From assembly GCA_965240325.2 (NCBI GenBank), contig OZ251228.1, positions 1,922,001-1,986,000 of the forward strand: a stretch of DNA of 64,000 bases, in the 5' to 3' direction. Below, piece after piece: positions 50,658-60,646 of this stretch (position 1 is its first letter; each line of letters begins with the position of its first letter). The stretch comes from Rebecca billardiae RCC1528. Lineage: Eukaryota; Haptophyta. A program made the position numbers and the translations under genes. Below the pieces are notes generated by a model, which made no database searches, had not been told where the DNA came from, and was given only the letters and a program-made list of their open reading frames with translations.

Positions 50658-51815
50658 ATGTCCGTCCTCACCCTCGCCGGCGGCGGCCGCCCGCGTGCCG
50701 CCGCCGCCGCGGCTCCGCGGCTTGCTGGCGACCGGACTGCACGGGTGATGCGACCGGACGCGCCGATGCTGCGCGCGTACGGGGTGGCGCAGCTGCTGCT
50801 CGAGGTGATCGCGCACTGCGCGCTCGACCCCGCCGAGCCCGCCGCATGCGCCACCCTCTCCGCAGGCTGCGTCGCAAATCTGACCTATCCGGTCGACAGG
50901 CGTCTGCACTCGGACCGCGCGGCGGTGCGGCGCGAGGCCGAGCGCGGGAGCCTGGGCGGCGGCGGGCGCGCGGCGGGGCATGTGCTGCCCGAGAGGCTGG
51001 CGCACTCGCCCAGCGCCGCCGCGCACACCGCCGCCGACCTCGCGCGCACGACCTCCGTCAACTCCTCCGTCAGCGGCGGAGAGCGCGTCGCGTCACGCCG
51101 CCCACGCGGCTGGTCGCTGCCGCCCAGCCGGTTCGTCATCCGAGCGCAGTCGCCCGGCGGCGGCGGGGCGGATCGGAGGCGGCGGCGTCGGAGGGCGGCG
51201 TCGGAGGGCGGCGTCGGAGGGCGGCGTCGGAGGGCGGCGTCGGAGGGCGGAGCGGAGGGCGGCGGCGCGCCGCCGCCGCCGCCCGACGGGCTGCCGCGAT
51301 CGCCGCTCGCCGCCGCGATCGCCGCCGCCGACGGCAGCGGCGGCGCGCGGGCGCCCGCAGCGCGCGCCGGGCCGGTCGCCGCCTGGGTGGTGGGACCGCC
51401 GCTGGGGGGCGGGGCGGGCGGAGGAGATGGCGGTGGCGAAGGAGGACGCGGTGGTGGACGTGGACGTCACGCAGTCCGGGCTGCACTGGCTCATCCACCT
51501 CCTCTCCGCACTCGACCCGCCGCCGTCACCGACGGCGCAGCAGCTGGCGGCGGCGCGACGGACGGTGGCGGGCGCGGCCGCGGCCGAAGCGGGCGCGCGC
51601 CGCGCGCGCCGCTGCGGCGGCGTGGAGCGGCGGGAGCTGAGCGGCGCGCTGCTGCACACGCAGTCACGCTGCGCTTACGTGCTGCAGGACGCTGTGCGAG
51701 CGCGCCACCGCCGACGCCGTCGCGCCGCCGCTGCCCCCGCCGCACCGGCACCGTCCGACCGTCCGACCGTGTCGTCACAAGCCGCGGCTGCTGCTCACAT
51801 TCACAAGCTGCGTGA
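50658..51815 (+). CDS. Doubtful GC-rich gene or gene remnant
   Basis: The frame encodes MSVLTLAGGG, then a protein-like stretch (MLRAYGVAQLLLEVIAHCAL, PAACATLSAGCVANLTYP) reminiscent of an armadillo/HEAT helix pair. It then degenerates into Gly/Arg/Ala repeats. Another protein-like stretch in a different frame (DVTQSGLHWLIHLLSALD, near 51460-51520) implies a frame change. Between them lies a 13-base minisatellite whose copy number would alter the frame. It may be a real gene with unrecognised introns, or a remnant. No function is assigned. Confidence 0.3.
   Translation: MSVLTLAGGGRPRAAAAAAPRLAGDRTARVMRPDAPMLRAYGVAQLLLEVIAHCALDPAEPAACATLSAGCVANLTYPVDRRLHSDRAAVRREAERGSLGGGGRAAGHVLPERLAHSPSAAAHTAADLARTTSVNSSVSGGERVASRRPRGWSLPPSRFVIRAQSPGGGGADRRRRRRRAASEGGVGGRRRRAASEGGAEGGGAPPPPPDGLPRSPLAAAIAAADGSGGARAPAARAGPVAAWVVGPPLGGGAGGGDGGGEGGRGGGRGRHAVRAALAHPPPLRTRPAAVTDGAAAGGGATDGGGRGRGRSGRAPRAPLRRRGAAGAERRAAAHAVTLRLRAAGRCASAPPPTPSRRRCPRRTGTVRPSDRVVTSRGCCSHSQAA
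51181..51247. repeat. 13-base minisatellite, five units
   Basis: The unit GGCGGCGTCGGAG is repeated five times without gaps. Because 13 is not a multiple of three, all three frames are cycled through. Confidence 0.9.
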
Positions 51816-51822
51816 TCGGTGA

Positions 51823-52344
51823 CTCTGAGCACTAGCCACTAGGGCCGTGCGCCCTCAACTTCGTTGTTCACTACCCGAAGATCGGCGTAGCCGATCATGT
51901 ATATATATATATATTGTATCGGACTACTATGTCTATGAGCGGTCCGGATGACGATGACTCGGCGCCGTACTAAAAATAAACTGAATGCGGTATGACTATT
52001 GTCGCCTTGACTATTTATGAGTCATGACTTAACCAGTAGCAGTTATTACTCACTATTAGCACCTTAGTGCACTTACCTTATACTTAGCTAGTGCCACTTA
52101 CTGATGCTCTCCTCACCGACGGGTGAAAATCCCATTTTCTGGCCTGTCCGGGCGGAAAATCCGGCTGCTCAGATTTGACCGGACCGGGACCCGGACAGCA
52201 CAGTATCTAGGGACCAGACACTTTTACATCTTCGTTCTCTTCGGATTTGAGCATGGGGCGGCGCCCCATTTGCACAGTCAAAAGACCGCGGGTGTAAAAG
52301 CAACCGTTGTCGAGTTCGATGTAGCGGCTGGGCGAATTAGTGAA
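51823..52344. other. Intergenic, AT-rich
   Basis: Contains a short TA run near 51898-51914. No gene is seen between the doubtful gene and the inverted element copy. Confidence 0.5.
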
Positions 52345-53885
52345 ATAAAAAAACTGTGCCCTGGCGGGCGGGGGGGTCGGCGGGCCGTGCCAGTGCTGTC
52401 GCAATGTTTCCTCTCTACTGCGGGTTCGCGTCTTTCCACATTCGCTCGTGGCCGTGGGCGACGGACAGTCCGAGGACCAGTGACACCTGAAGTTCTCCGG
52501 CCCGACGTGACGCACACGTCTGTGCGCATCAGCAAGGCCCGCACCCACGAGGGAATGTGCAGCACGCGGGGCGGGGCGGGTAGCCCGTTGCTCCGCGCGA
52601 GCGCGGGTACGCGCTGTATGTGCCGCATCTCGACCGCGATGGCGTAATCGAGCGCCTCGCCGCCGACGAAGCCGCCAGAGTAGATCGTGTGCATGTCCTC
52701 CTGCCGCCAGCCGAGAGCGGTCGTTGCGAGGATGCTTGCCGATGTCCGCTCCGGGCATGATGGGCTCGGCGCAGGTCGCGTTGACGTCGTACACGGCCGC
52801 CACGCTGAGCACGAGCGCGTTGACGTTCACGCGGTCGTCGCTCTTCGCCTTTTCGACAGGTCTGGCGCCCGCGTGTTTGGCGGCACGAGGAGCTGTTGGT
52901 TGTGCGCGCGCGCGCGCACAGCGACAGCGTGTGCCACTCGCGATCGAGATTGGGCACGAGCTGCTCACGCAGGCACACGAATCGCAGCGCATCCGTCACC
53001 GGCGTGACGACGTCCGCCTCGTCCCGCAGCGCCTGCGCCATGGACGAGGATGGCGCGGCGATGTTGCATGCTCAACGATTCATCTCTCTGCGGATGGCAT
53101 CACGGGCTTGTCTGTGTCGCGCTGCGGCGAGGGTCGCCAACTCGCGAAGACGCGGTTGCTGTCACGGCGACAGACCCCGGAGGTGCGTCCGCTGCGCGTC
53201 GTACGCCGTTGGCGCTGCGCTTCCGTCGCATTGGTCACCGTCGACGCCATGCAGGCCGGACGTGGGCTTCGGCTGAGGGACCGCGAGCGACGACTGAGTC
53301 CGGTGCGCGGATTCCGGCGATCGAGTTCAGAAGGCCGCGCCAAATCTTGCGTCGCGTGCGATGGCGCTTCCCGCCCGCGAGACACCTCGTGATGAGGGCC
53401 TTTCCGCACCGAGCCCGACGCGCGGCGGTGGATCGTGCGAGGCGGTTGTCGTGCGCAGCGCTTGATACAATGGCCCGTGCGAGCGTTCGACGTGCAAGTC
53501 GGGCGAGGACTGCCCCAGGTCGCACGATCGTGTCGACGCGCCGAGCGTACCTCCAAACGCGTCGACTTTGGCCCCCGTTTGACCTGCACGCGAGACGACG
53601 AGGGCAGCAATCGCGAATCGGGCGAAAACCCCCCTCGGGAGTCTCCGCGCGATATCCACGCCGGCGTTGGATTCGGCGCGCGCGGCCCATGCGCTCCGCG
53701 CCATCCAGGACTCTCTTTCGGCCGAGCGTCCCCAGTGGGAGCTGCGAGGGCGCCCGGTAGTGAGCGAAGCGACCCGGCAGTGAGCGAGGCGATTTTCTTT
53801 TCTTTGCGAGGCGATTTTCTTTTTTCCTTTTCTTTTTCTTATCTTTTTCCCGGGCACTACAAGGGGCGGACCTACGGCCCGCCAA
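52345..53885. mobile_element. Decayed dispersed element, copy B (inverted)
   Basis: The reverse complement of 6371-7915, from the AAAACTGTGCCCTGGCGGGC end to GGGGCGGACCTACGGCCCGCC. The coding traces now lie on the minus strand and are again frameshifted: ALRDEADVVTPVTDALRF, VNVNALVLSVAAVYDVN, IYSGGFVGGEALDYAIAV. Comparison of the two copies shows both substitutions and indels, and neither copy has an intact long frame. Confidence 0.7.
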
Positions 53886-53900
53886 ACAATTCACGAGACA

Positions 53901-53930
53901 ATACCTTTGAATACCTTTGAATACCTTTGA
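53901..53930. repeat. Three copies of a 10-base unit
   Basis: ATACCTTTGA is repeated three times in a row at the junction between the inverted element copy and the helicase fragment. Confidence 0.95.
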
Positions 53931-53936
53931 GGTCGG

Positions 53937-54862
53937 ATGGGTCGGTTGCTACGTTTTCGCCAACGTCGACAACCTCGGCAACCTCGACAACCTCGGCAAC
54001 CGGGTCCGGTGGCGAGCGTGCTCATCGCGACGTGGGGGAACCACCTCACCGGAACCCACCTTCACGCCCGCCGCTTCGATTTGGCTCAGCTGAACGCGCC
54101 AACCGCAGGCTACTGCATGGCGCCCGGGCCGGCGCGCCCGCGCCGACGCCGATTGGCTGCCGCTCCGCTCGCACGCCCGACGTCGAGCGTGCTGCTGCAT
54201 GCTCTCGTTCGCCACGATCCACCCGGCAGCCTCGAGGCTATCGTGCACACCGCCCTGCAGCGCGGTGATGTGATGAAGATTCTCGCCGTTGCAGGTGCCG
54301 GCAAGTCACACGCGCTGCGCGCGTTCGCTGCGGCGCGACCGCACCTGCGCACCGTTCTCGTGACGTTCAATCGCAGCGCGGCAGCGGAGCAGGCTGAGCT
54401 GTGCTCCGCGATGGCGCACGTGCGCGTGTGCACGCTCGACGCTCTGGCTTTCGAGGCGACGCATGCCCTGCACGGCGGCCACATCGCCGACCAGGTGGCT
54501 GTGCTTCCGTGTGACGCGCCGGACGACGACAGCTTGACGGACGTGCGCGCGACGCTGCGTGCTTTTCTATCATCGGCCGACGCGCACCTCTGCGACGCGC
54601 ACCTGCCCGCGCTTGCCCGGTGCCGCGGCGCTGTTCTTGCCTCGGCGCGCCGCGTGTGGGAGCGCCAGGCGGACCCCAGCTCACATGCCGCACGGACGCA
54701 TGCTGTGCTCTTCAAGCTGTACCAACTCGACTACGCCAAACGCGACACGCGCTTCATCGATCTGGTGCTGCTCGACGAGGCGCATGACTGCACGCGAGCT
54801 CAGCTGCACGCTGTGCTGGCATTCCCCGGCGCTGCCAAGCTCGTCGTGTACGAGGCCGAGGA
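53937..54862 (+). pseudogene. Truncated SF1 (UvrD/FBH1-like) helicase
   Basis: From the ATG at 53937 the frame starts in a repeat (RQPRQPRQPRQPG) and then reads a superfamily 1 helicase N-terminal core. Walker A is ILAVAGAGKSHALRAF (residues about 115-130), followed by motif Ia-like RTVLVTFNRSAAAEQ, a TLDALAFEATHAL segment and Walker B FIDLVLLDEAHDC (about 273-285). It ends right after KLVVYE, where motif III (GD-x-x-Q) should follow. Instead the frame runs into a short dispersed repeat (54857-54918) and stops at 54977. Motifs III to VI are missing, so it cannot be a working helicase. FBH1-type helicases resolve recombination intermediates; that family match is approximate. Confidence 0.65.
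53950..54002. repeat. Dispersed short repeat, inverted copy
   Basis: TACGTTTTCGCCAACGTCG followed by alternating AACCTCGGC and AACCTCGAC. It resembles the reverse complement of the 54857 and 56741 copies. Confidence 0.6.
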
Positions 54863-54918
54863 ATGTCGAGGAATGTCGAGGTTGCCTAGGTTGGCACACA
54901 GCAGAGCAACAAACGTAC
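54857..54918. repeat. Dispersed short repeat (GTCGAGGAAT family)
   Basis: Repeated CGAGGAATGT units, then CGAGGTTGCCTAGGTTGGC and a constant tail, GCACACAGCAGAGCAACAAA, ending ACGTAC. The tail is identical to that at 56797-56820. Confidence 0.85.
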
Positions 54919-54921
54919 ATA

Positions 54922-55378
54922 TAAGCTACCTAGGTCTCAGCACGTTTGACGATGTTGCGCTGATCCTAGATTCCTAGGTCGCAGAACGCTTGAGGATGAT
55001 GTTGCTGATCCTCCGACTCCGAGCTTGGAAAATCGTCAAGGATCAACCGCGGAGCTGAAATAATAACTGCGCGAATAATGACTTATTCATTCCCGCCTGG
55101 ACGACGCCTGCCAGCCCCAGGCTAGTGCACGCCGGCTGTGCACCATTCGGTCTATGCGCGGCACGCGCCCTAAAAATCATACTTGACGTCGTATTCTATC
55201 CGATCACGCAGTCATTATGCTGCAGCATCGGCCGTGCGTGCTGCAACACGCACACCGCTTCGGCGGTGCATGCGGGGCCTATCACCGACTGCGGGCCCAC
55301 GTGCCCCCCCGAACCCCTTCCCACCCACCCGTGCTCGACCCCCTTCCCACCCACCCGCACCCAGTCTTGCCAGCCGTC
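54922..55378. other. Intergenic, no gene seen
   Basis: Contains two imperfect copies of a CAGAACG/CAGCACG-TTTGA-GATG-TTGCTGATCCT segment (54937-54975 and 54980-55015). The remainder includes a CCCACCCACC-rich stretch just before the stop of the next minus-strand gene. Confidence 0.5.
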
Positions 55379-56620
55379 TCACATGCCCGTGATCGCCACG
55401 CCCAGCTCAGCACGGATCGCCGTCGTCACCTTGCAGGCCAGCACGATGTCTCCGCCAAAGTGCATCTGCGTCTCGATCGGCGTGCGCACGATCTGCAGCA
55501 CGCTGGCGCCAGCCTGAACCGCCAGCGCCTCGATGGCCTTGATGTAGAACTTGAGGTCGTCGCCGAAGATGCCGAACGCCTCGCCGTCCACGTCGTAGAA
55601 CGCCATCAGCGAGTGGCGGCGCGCGATCGGGATGTTCAGGTCGACCTCGTCCACCGTCGGGAGCGTGCCCACGATGGGCGCAAAGCCGAGCGGCGCCGTC
55701 TTGATGCCCTCCAGGATGTGGCCCGCCATCAGGCGCGAGCGCGGCTCGAACACGATGGCGCGCACGCGCACGCGGTACTGCTCGTCCTCATCCGCCACCG
55801 GCACGTACTCGATGGACGGCGCCTCGTTGTAGAGAAAGCTGCGCTGCTCGCCGTTCTTGTTCACGTGCTTGCCCTCGTTGAACATGGCCTCGGCGCCCGG
55901 CACGCCCTCCTGGTGCACCACGTCGTACACGCCGAACACGACCTGGCGGCGCACGTCGAACGTGAGCTTCGTCGGCATCTGCGCGCCGATGTTCACGCGG
56001 ATGTTGCTCTTGTCCGCGCAGCGCTCGACGTGGTCCTGCGCGAACGACGACGTGTTCGCCGGCGGGCCGAGGGACACCGACGTTTGCTTCAGTTCGGTCG
56101 CCTTCTCCAGCGCCTTGGCGCGCTGCTGCGCGAGCCGGTTGATCGCCTCGGCCTGAACGGCGCAGGCGATGCGCGGTGCGGGGTGGGTCAGCGCCGTCGC
56201 ACAAGGCAGCGTGCGCGCGCGCGGCGCACGCCCGGCGCACACCTGCTTCAGCATCTTGTCCTGCACCGCCTGCGCCGCCGGTGGGAGCGGCTCCTTGCCT
56301 CCGCCGGCCGACGTGCTGCCAGCAGGCGACTGCATGCCGATGGCGTCGTCGGCAGCGAGGCCGGGCGCGGCCTTGCGCTTCTTCGAAGCGCCCGTCGCAG
56401 TCTCCGCCTGCGGGCACTCGCTTGCTGGGCGCTTGCCGCACGCGCCGCCGTGCGCACGGCCGCCCGACGCCTTCGACGTGCCGAACCCGTCCGGGGTGAC
56501 GCCGCCATCGCCGGCGACGTCGGACGTGGCGTTCGTCTTCTGCGACTCCGTCGCCCGCGGCTCCTGGGGGGCGTCCGCCGACGGCTTCTTCGGCTCGCTG
56601 GTCGTCGCGCGCGTCGTCAT
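55379..56620 (-). CDS. Unknown protein with basic N-terminus
   Basis: Exons 56243-56620 and 55379-56152 join in phase 0 over a 90-base intron (GTGTG...TTCAG), reading QDKMLKQ-AEAINRLAQQRA. The product has 383 residues. The first third is disordered and Ser/Thr/Ala-rich with a likely nuclear signal (ASKKRKAA). A short helix (AEAINRLAQQRAKALEKATE) leads into a compact, well-ordered-looking C-terminal domain of about 210 residues (MPTKLTFDVRRQVVFGVYDV, YRVRVRAIVFEP, AFYDVDGEAFGIFGDDLKFY, IVRTPIETQMHFGGDIVLAC). It ends in GVAITGM. No family was recognised. The frame stays open through the intron, and upstream through a dispersed repeat, so expression in other forms is possible. Role unknown; nuclear location is inference. 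Confidence 0.65.
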   Translation of the reverse strand: MTTRATTSEPKKPSADAPQEPRATESQKTNATSDVAGDGGVTPDGFGTSKASGGRAHGGACGKRPASECPQAETATGASKKRKAAPGLAADDAIGMQSPAGSTSAGGGKEPLPPAAQAVQDKMLKQVCAGRAPRARTLPCATALTHPAPRIACAVQAEAINRLAQQRAKALEKATELKQTSVSLGPPANTSSFAQDHVERCADKSNIRVNIGAQMPTKLTFDVRRQVVFGVYDVVHQEGVPGAEAMFNEGKHVNKNGEQRSFLYNEAPSIEYVPVADEDEQYRVRVRAIVFEPRSRLMAGHILEGIKTAPLGFAPIVGTLPTVDEVDLNIPIARRHSLMAFYDVDGEAFGIFGDDLKFYIKAIEALAVQAGASVLQIVRTPIETQMHFGGDIVLACKVTTAIRAELGVAITGM

Positions 56621-56740
56621 GGTCTCCGGGTTGGATCGGCGGGGTGGGACGGGACGGACAAGCCGCAGCGGAGGTGCCCGTTGTTCCTGGGGGAATCCTC
56701 GCATTTCCCTACTGGCAAATACAAGACGAGCTCCGTCAAC

Positions 56741-56820
56741 GAGGTTGTCGAGGAAGGTCGAGGAATGTCGAGGAATGTCGAGGTTGCCGAGGTTGGCACA
56801 CAGCAGAGCAACAAACGTAC
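56741..56820. repeat. Dispersed short repeat, longest copy
   Basis: GAGGTTGTCGAGGAAGG, then CGAGGAATGT units, then the constant tail to ACAAACGTAC. It lies about 120 bases upstream of the unknown minus-strand gene, in the same orientation as the copy that truncates the helicase. Confidence 0.85.
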
Positions 56821-56822
56821 GT

Positions 56823-58156
56823 AAGCCTTGCGCCCACGGCCGGTCGGCCGCGATGGCGATTGGCGTGCGCCGTCCACCCACGACGGAGTCGTGGACGGAC
56901 ATCGCTACACAGCCTACGCGACAGGCGTTGTCGTGATCGAGGTGCCCGTGCCCGTTGTCGATAGCCAAACGATTGGCACGACGACCTGGCACCACATCCG
57001 CGTCAAAGCGCGGCGAGGCCGTGGTCCAGCGCGTGTGCGGCAAGCTGGCCGATGTGCGGACGGCGTCGCGTGGCGCAGGGGCTCCTGCCGATGCTACCTG
57101 GCGGCTGCTGCGGAGCCTGCTGCCGTGGTCGAGCCTGGGGCAGAGGATGAGTCAACCGCGGAGCAGCTCAACGCTTCCGAGATCGAGCTGCGCGCGGTCG
57201 GACCAGATGACGGCCCGCGGCCGTCCAAGCGCACACGCAAGGACGCCTGAGCAGACGCGTTCAGTCCGAGCAAAGCCTGGTCGGCGTACGAGCGCGAGTC
57301 AGCTCAGACACGGCACGAGCGCACGCATGATGGCTCGTACGATGAGCTCGTCGGCTTGGTCACCGGGCTGCCGTCGCTCGTCGCTTCGCTTGTCACGTCA
57401 CACTCAGCTGAGCAGAGACATCACTCCCGCCGTTCAGCTGATCGACGAGGACGAGGCGGCCACGACGGCGGCGGCTCAAACGCCTGGAGGAGGAGCGCAG
57501 GAGGAGGAGGAGATCCCAACGCTGAGCCTGTGGGGCCGCGCCGAGGCCAGGCACCGCGGCCAGCGGCTGCAGTAGCGGGTGGCGGCCGGACAGCAGCTCG
57601 GTGGCACACGCTCACTCATACGTCGATCCTCTTGCTCGAGAGTCGAGGCGGCGGGCAAGGTGCAGGCCGCACGCGAGCTTGCTGAGCGCGCGCAGGCCGA
57701 GCCGCACCTGAGCCCCGAGGGTGCTCGGGACGCCGCGTGCGCAAGCAGGCCGCCTCGCAGCAAATGGTGCTTCGCATAATGACTACGCTGATACATTAAT
57801 ACCCGGAAAAATTTCTTCGCACTGCGTGCGCTTTATTCCCATTATTATTTTATTCCTTATTCGCGTATTAAATGCCGCTTTTCCGCCTCCCCAGTGCAGA
57901 AGTGCGCCAGAAAATGGGAACTCCACCCCGACTCACCGTCCGCGGCGGCACTCCGTCCGCTCTCGCGAGTCGGCCTGTCGACTGCGAAGCATGCAAGTCC
58001 GAGTCACGTTCATCACGACGTTGAGCATCGTGGGTTGTCTCGGATTCTCGGAAGGACAGGGCGCCCACGGTCCCAGAGCCGCGGCCGCCACCGCCGGCGG
58101 CGATCAGCTGGCAGCCCCACGGGGCCGCTGGCTGCTGCCTGGTCAGCACCGTGCGC
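56823..58156. other. Region with faint coding traces, no intact gene
   Basis: The plus strand shows protein-like pieces in changing frames (GHRYTAYATGVVVIEVPVPV near 56900-56960; HDGSYDELVGLVTGLPSLVA near 57325-57385). They suggest a dead gene. The 57780-57900 part is AT-rich. Nothing intact can be called. Confidence 0.4.
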
Positions 58157-60021
58157 TTAGATGATGCCGCCGTGCATCTTGTCGTGGTCCGGGTGCCACG
58201 TGTTCACGCCGTTGTCCATGATGGCCTCCTGGATCCAGCCCATCTTCTGCGCGCCGAGGTGCCCCAGGCAGAAGAGCACGAGCATCGTGTAGCCGACAGC
58301 GAAGCGCCAGCTCTCGTTCTTGCCGAGGTAGTAGTCGCCGCCGTCGGCGTACGAAATGGTGAGCTCGCCCAGCTCGACGGTGGGCTGGCCCTGCAGGTCG
58401 ATCACGTTGTTCCCGTGCATCACGCCCGTCAGCGAGAAGATCGTGCCGATCACGCAGAAGACGGCGCACCGGTCGAATCGCAGGTCGATCAGGTCGCACA
58501 TGATCTGCGTGAGGATGAGCGACGCCATGATGCCCGAGCCGGCGGCGAGGTTGAGCACGCCGGGGCGCGTGTCGCCCGACTCGAGCCGCATGATGTCGGC
58601 GATCACGACCATGATGCCCAGGCACAGCGCCGGGTAGTGCCGCGACGACGACACCTCGAACGACTGCTGCACGATCATCAGGCCGACGAAGATGAGGATG
58701 CAGCCGATCGAGATCCGATCGACGAGCGCGAACACGGTCGGGAACATGCCAGACATGAGGATGATCACGTACACAAACGCGTTGATGAGCGAGTAGCCCG
58801 CCGCGGCGCCGACCTTCTTGTGGCGCGCGTGCCCGATGTACACCGTGGTCGGCAGCGTGCAGCCGAAGAAGGCGCCGATCATCGTGCCGATGCCGTCCAC
58901 GACCATCGCCTCCATCACGTTGTAGTGGTCGCCCTTGGCCATCGCCGCCTCGACGTTCTCCATCGTCTCGATGAACGACTGCAGCGCGACCGGGAAGAGG
59001 ATGGCGATGAAGTCGCCCACGTCGACCATGCCCCGCAGCCCCACCCCCGGCAGCAGCGAGTTCTGCCCCGCGAAGGTGTTGAACATGAACTTGAGCGTGG
59101 CCTCGTTCTCGGCCGGAGTGCCCTGGTACTTGCCGGCGCCCGCCCACTTGAGCACCGTGCCGGTGCCAAAGATGATGAGCGCGGTGGAGCCCGACTTGTA
59201 GATGCCCTTGCCCTCGTTGGCGAAGAAGCCCGTGAACGTGAGCGCGAACGGGATGAAGCCGATGATCGGCTCCGACGCCACCGAGATGAAGGGCGAGAGG
59301 CCGAGCCACACGAAGCCGACCGCCGCGATCGGCGAGTAGAGCGCCGCCTTTGACATGTTGGTCCGGATGATGTTGCCCATCCAGAAGCCGCACACCTCGA
59401 AGACGCCCGAGATGAAGTTGGCCGAGACCGCGCCCGACCACACCCGAAGCGCGAACTCCTCCGGGTCCGCCGTGCCCGCGTGCTTGAAGCACAGCGGCAG
59501 CATGACCGAGAAGGCCATGATGAAGCCGGCGGGCGTGTTGATGCCGTACGGCAGCGCGGTCACGTCGTCGCGGTTCTCGTAGCCGGCGAGCTTGAACGCC
59601 ATCCACGCGTACCAGATGTTGCCGAACGCCAGCGCGAACGCCAGCCCGGGCACGATCTTCCCGAACACCATGTTCTGGTACGCGAGCACGTGCGCAGGCG
59701 TGATCGGGCTGAGCGGACCGCCCGTCAGGATCTGTGCGAGCGACACGACAAACACCATCGCGAAGATGATGCCGAGGATGGAGGAGAGGTTGTCTGCAGG
59801 GGCGAATCGTGCCGGTAGCGCACGCGTGAGCGAGCGCGCGGCGGGACGAGGCCTGCCAGTCGCGCGCGCGCACGCGCGCGCGCCGCCGGCGCGGGAGGGC
59901 GCATACGCGCACGCGCACCAAAGAAGAGCGCCGGGAACGAGTCGGCATCGCCTCGGCGGATGAAGGGGTAATCGCGCTTGATTGGCTGGAGGAAAGGGAC
60001 CTTACCATCACCCGCCGGCAT
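58157..60021 (-). CDS. NCS2/AzgA-like purine (nucleobase) permease
   Basis: Exons 59919-60021 and 58157-59793 join in phase 1 over a 125-base intron (GTGCG...CTGCAG), giving SFPALFF-DNLSSILGIIF, the expected first helix. The product has 579 residues. Many membrane helices are evident (VFGKIVPGLAFALAFGNIWY, SPIAAVGFVWLGLSPFISV, AFVYVIILMSGMFPTVFAL, IGCILIFVGLMIVQQSFEV). The family-typical ALPYGINTP segment lies in the N-terminal half, and a substrate-site-like region follows (IETMENVEAAMAKGDHYNV and GCTLPTTVYIGH). The N-terminus MPAGDGKVPFLQPIKRDYPF is cytosolic. Members import purines or related nucleobases with protons across the plasma membrane. A chloroplast or vacuolar site cannot be excluded. 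The C-terminal NTWHPDHDKMHGGII is an algal-type extension. Confidence 0.88.
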
Positions 60022-60646
60022 GACGACCGCTCAGAAAATCAGCCGCGCGGCGCGAGCCTGCAGGATCTGCAGGACGCGCGCGGCAGGGCGCGCGCACGCG
60101 CATCGCGCGTCGGTGGTGGCGAGCGAGGCGCTCAGCTTGCGCGGCATGGGCGACGATGGCACGCTTCCAGCCCAGAAAAGCGTCGCCCCGCGCCTGACAA
60201 CGCCACGCCCCTCGCGCGGTGCCCCCGCCCGCCGCCACCGCCGCGTCGTGGCGCACCTCGCGTCGGTTCGAGCGCTCGAGATCTGCCGCAACAGCACGAC
60301 CAAAAGTTGCCCGCCGCGCGCCCGCGGGCGGGTGCGTTTCCCGCTGCTGCCCAAGATCTGAGACCGCTTCATCGCGCGGCTACACATATGGGGGGGTATC
60401 TATGCGATGTATGATAGGCCAACTCAGAGTCGGACGTCTGCGCAATGCTTCAGACTGAAACGGGCGTCCAGTCGCGTCCTATCATTGGCTGGCGCTCGAG
60501 CGTTTGAGAGCCTGACCATGATTATGGAGTCACGCACTAATGATCGAATATGACATGGTCTGAACTCTGAATGTCGAATACGTTCAGGCTAGCTTTTCAT
60601 CGAATCTAGCTAGACGAGAATCTTACAGCGACTGGGGCTGATATGC
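60022..60646. other. Divergent intergenic spacer
   Basis: This holds the promoters of the minus-strand permease and the plus-strand fucosyltransferase-like gene. No gene is seen. Confidence 0.5.
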
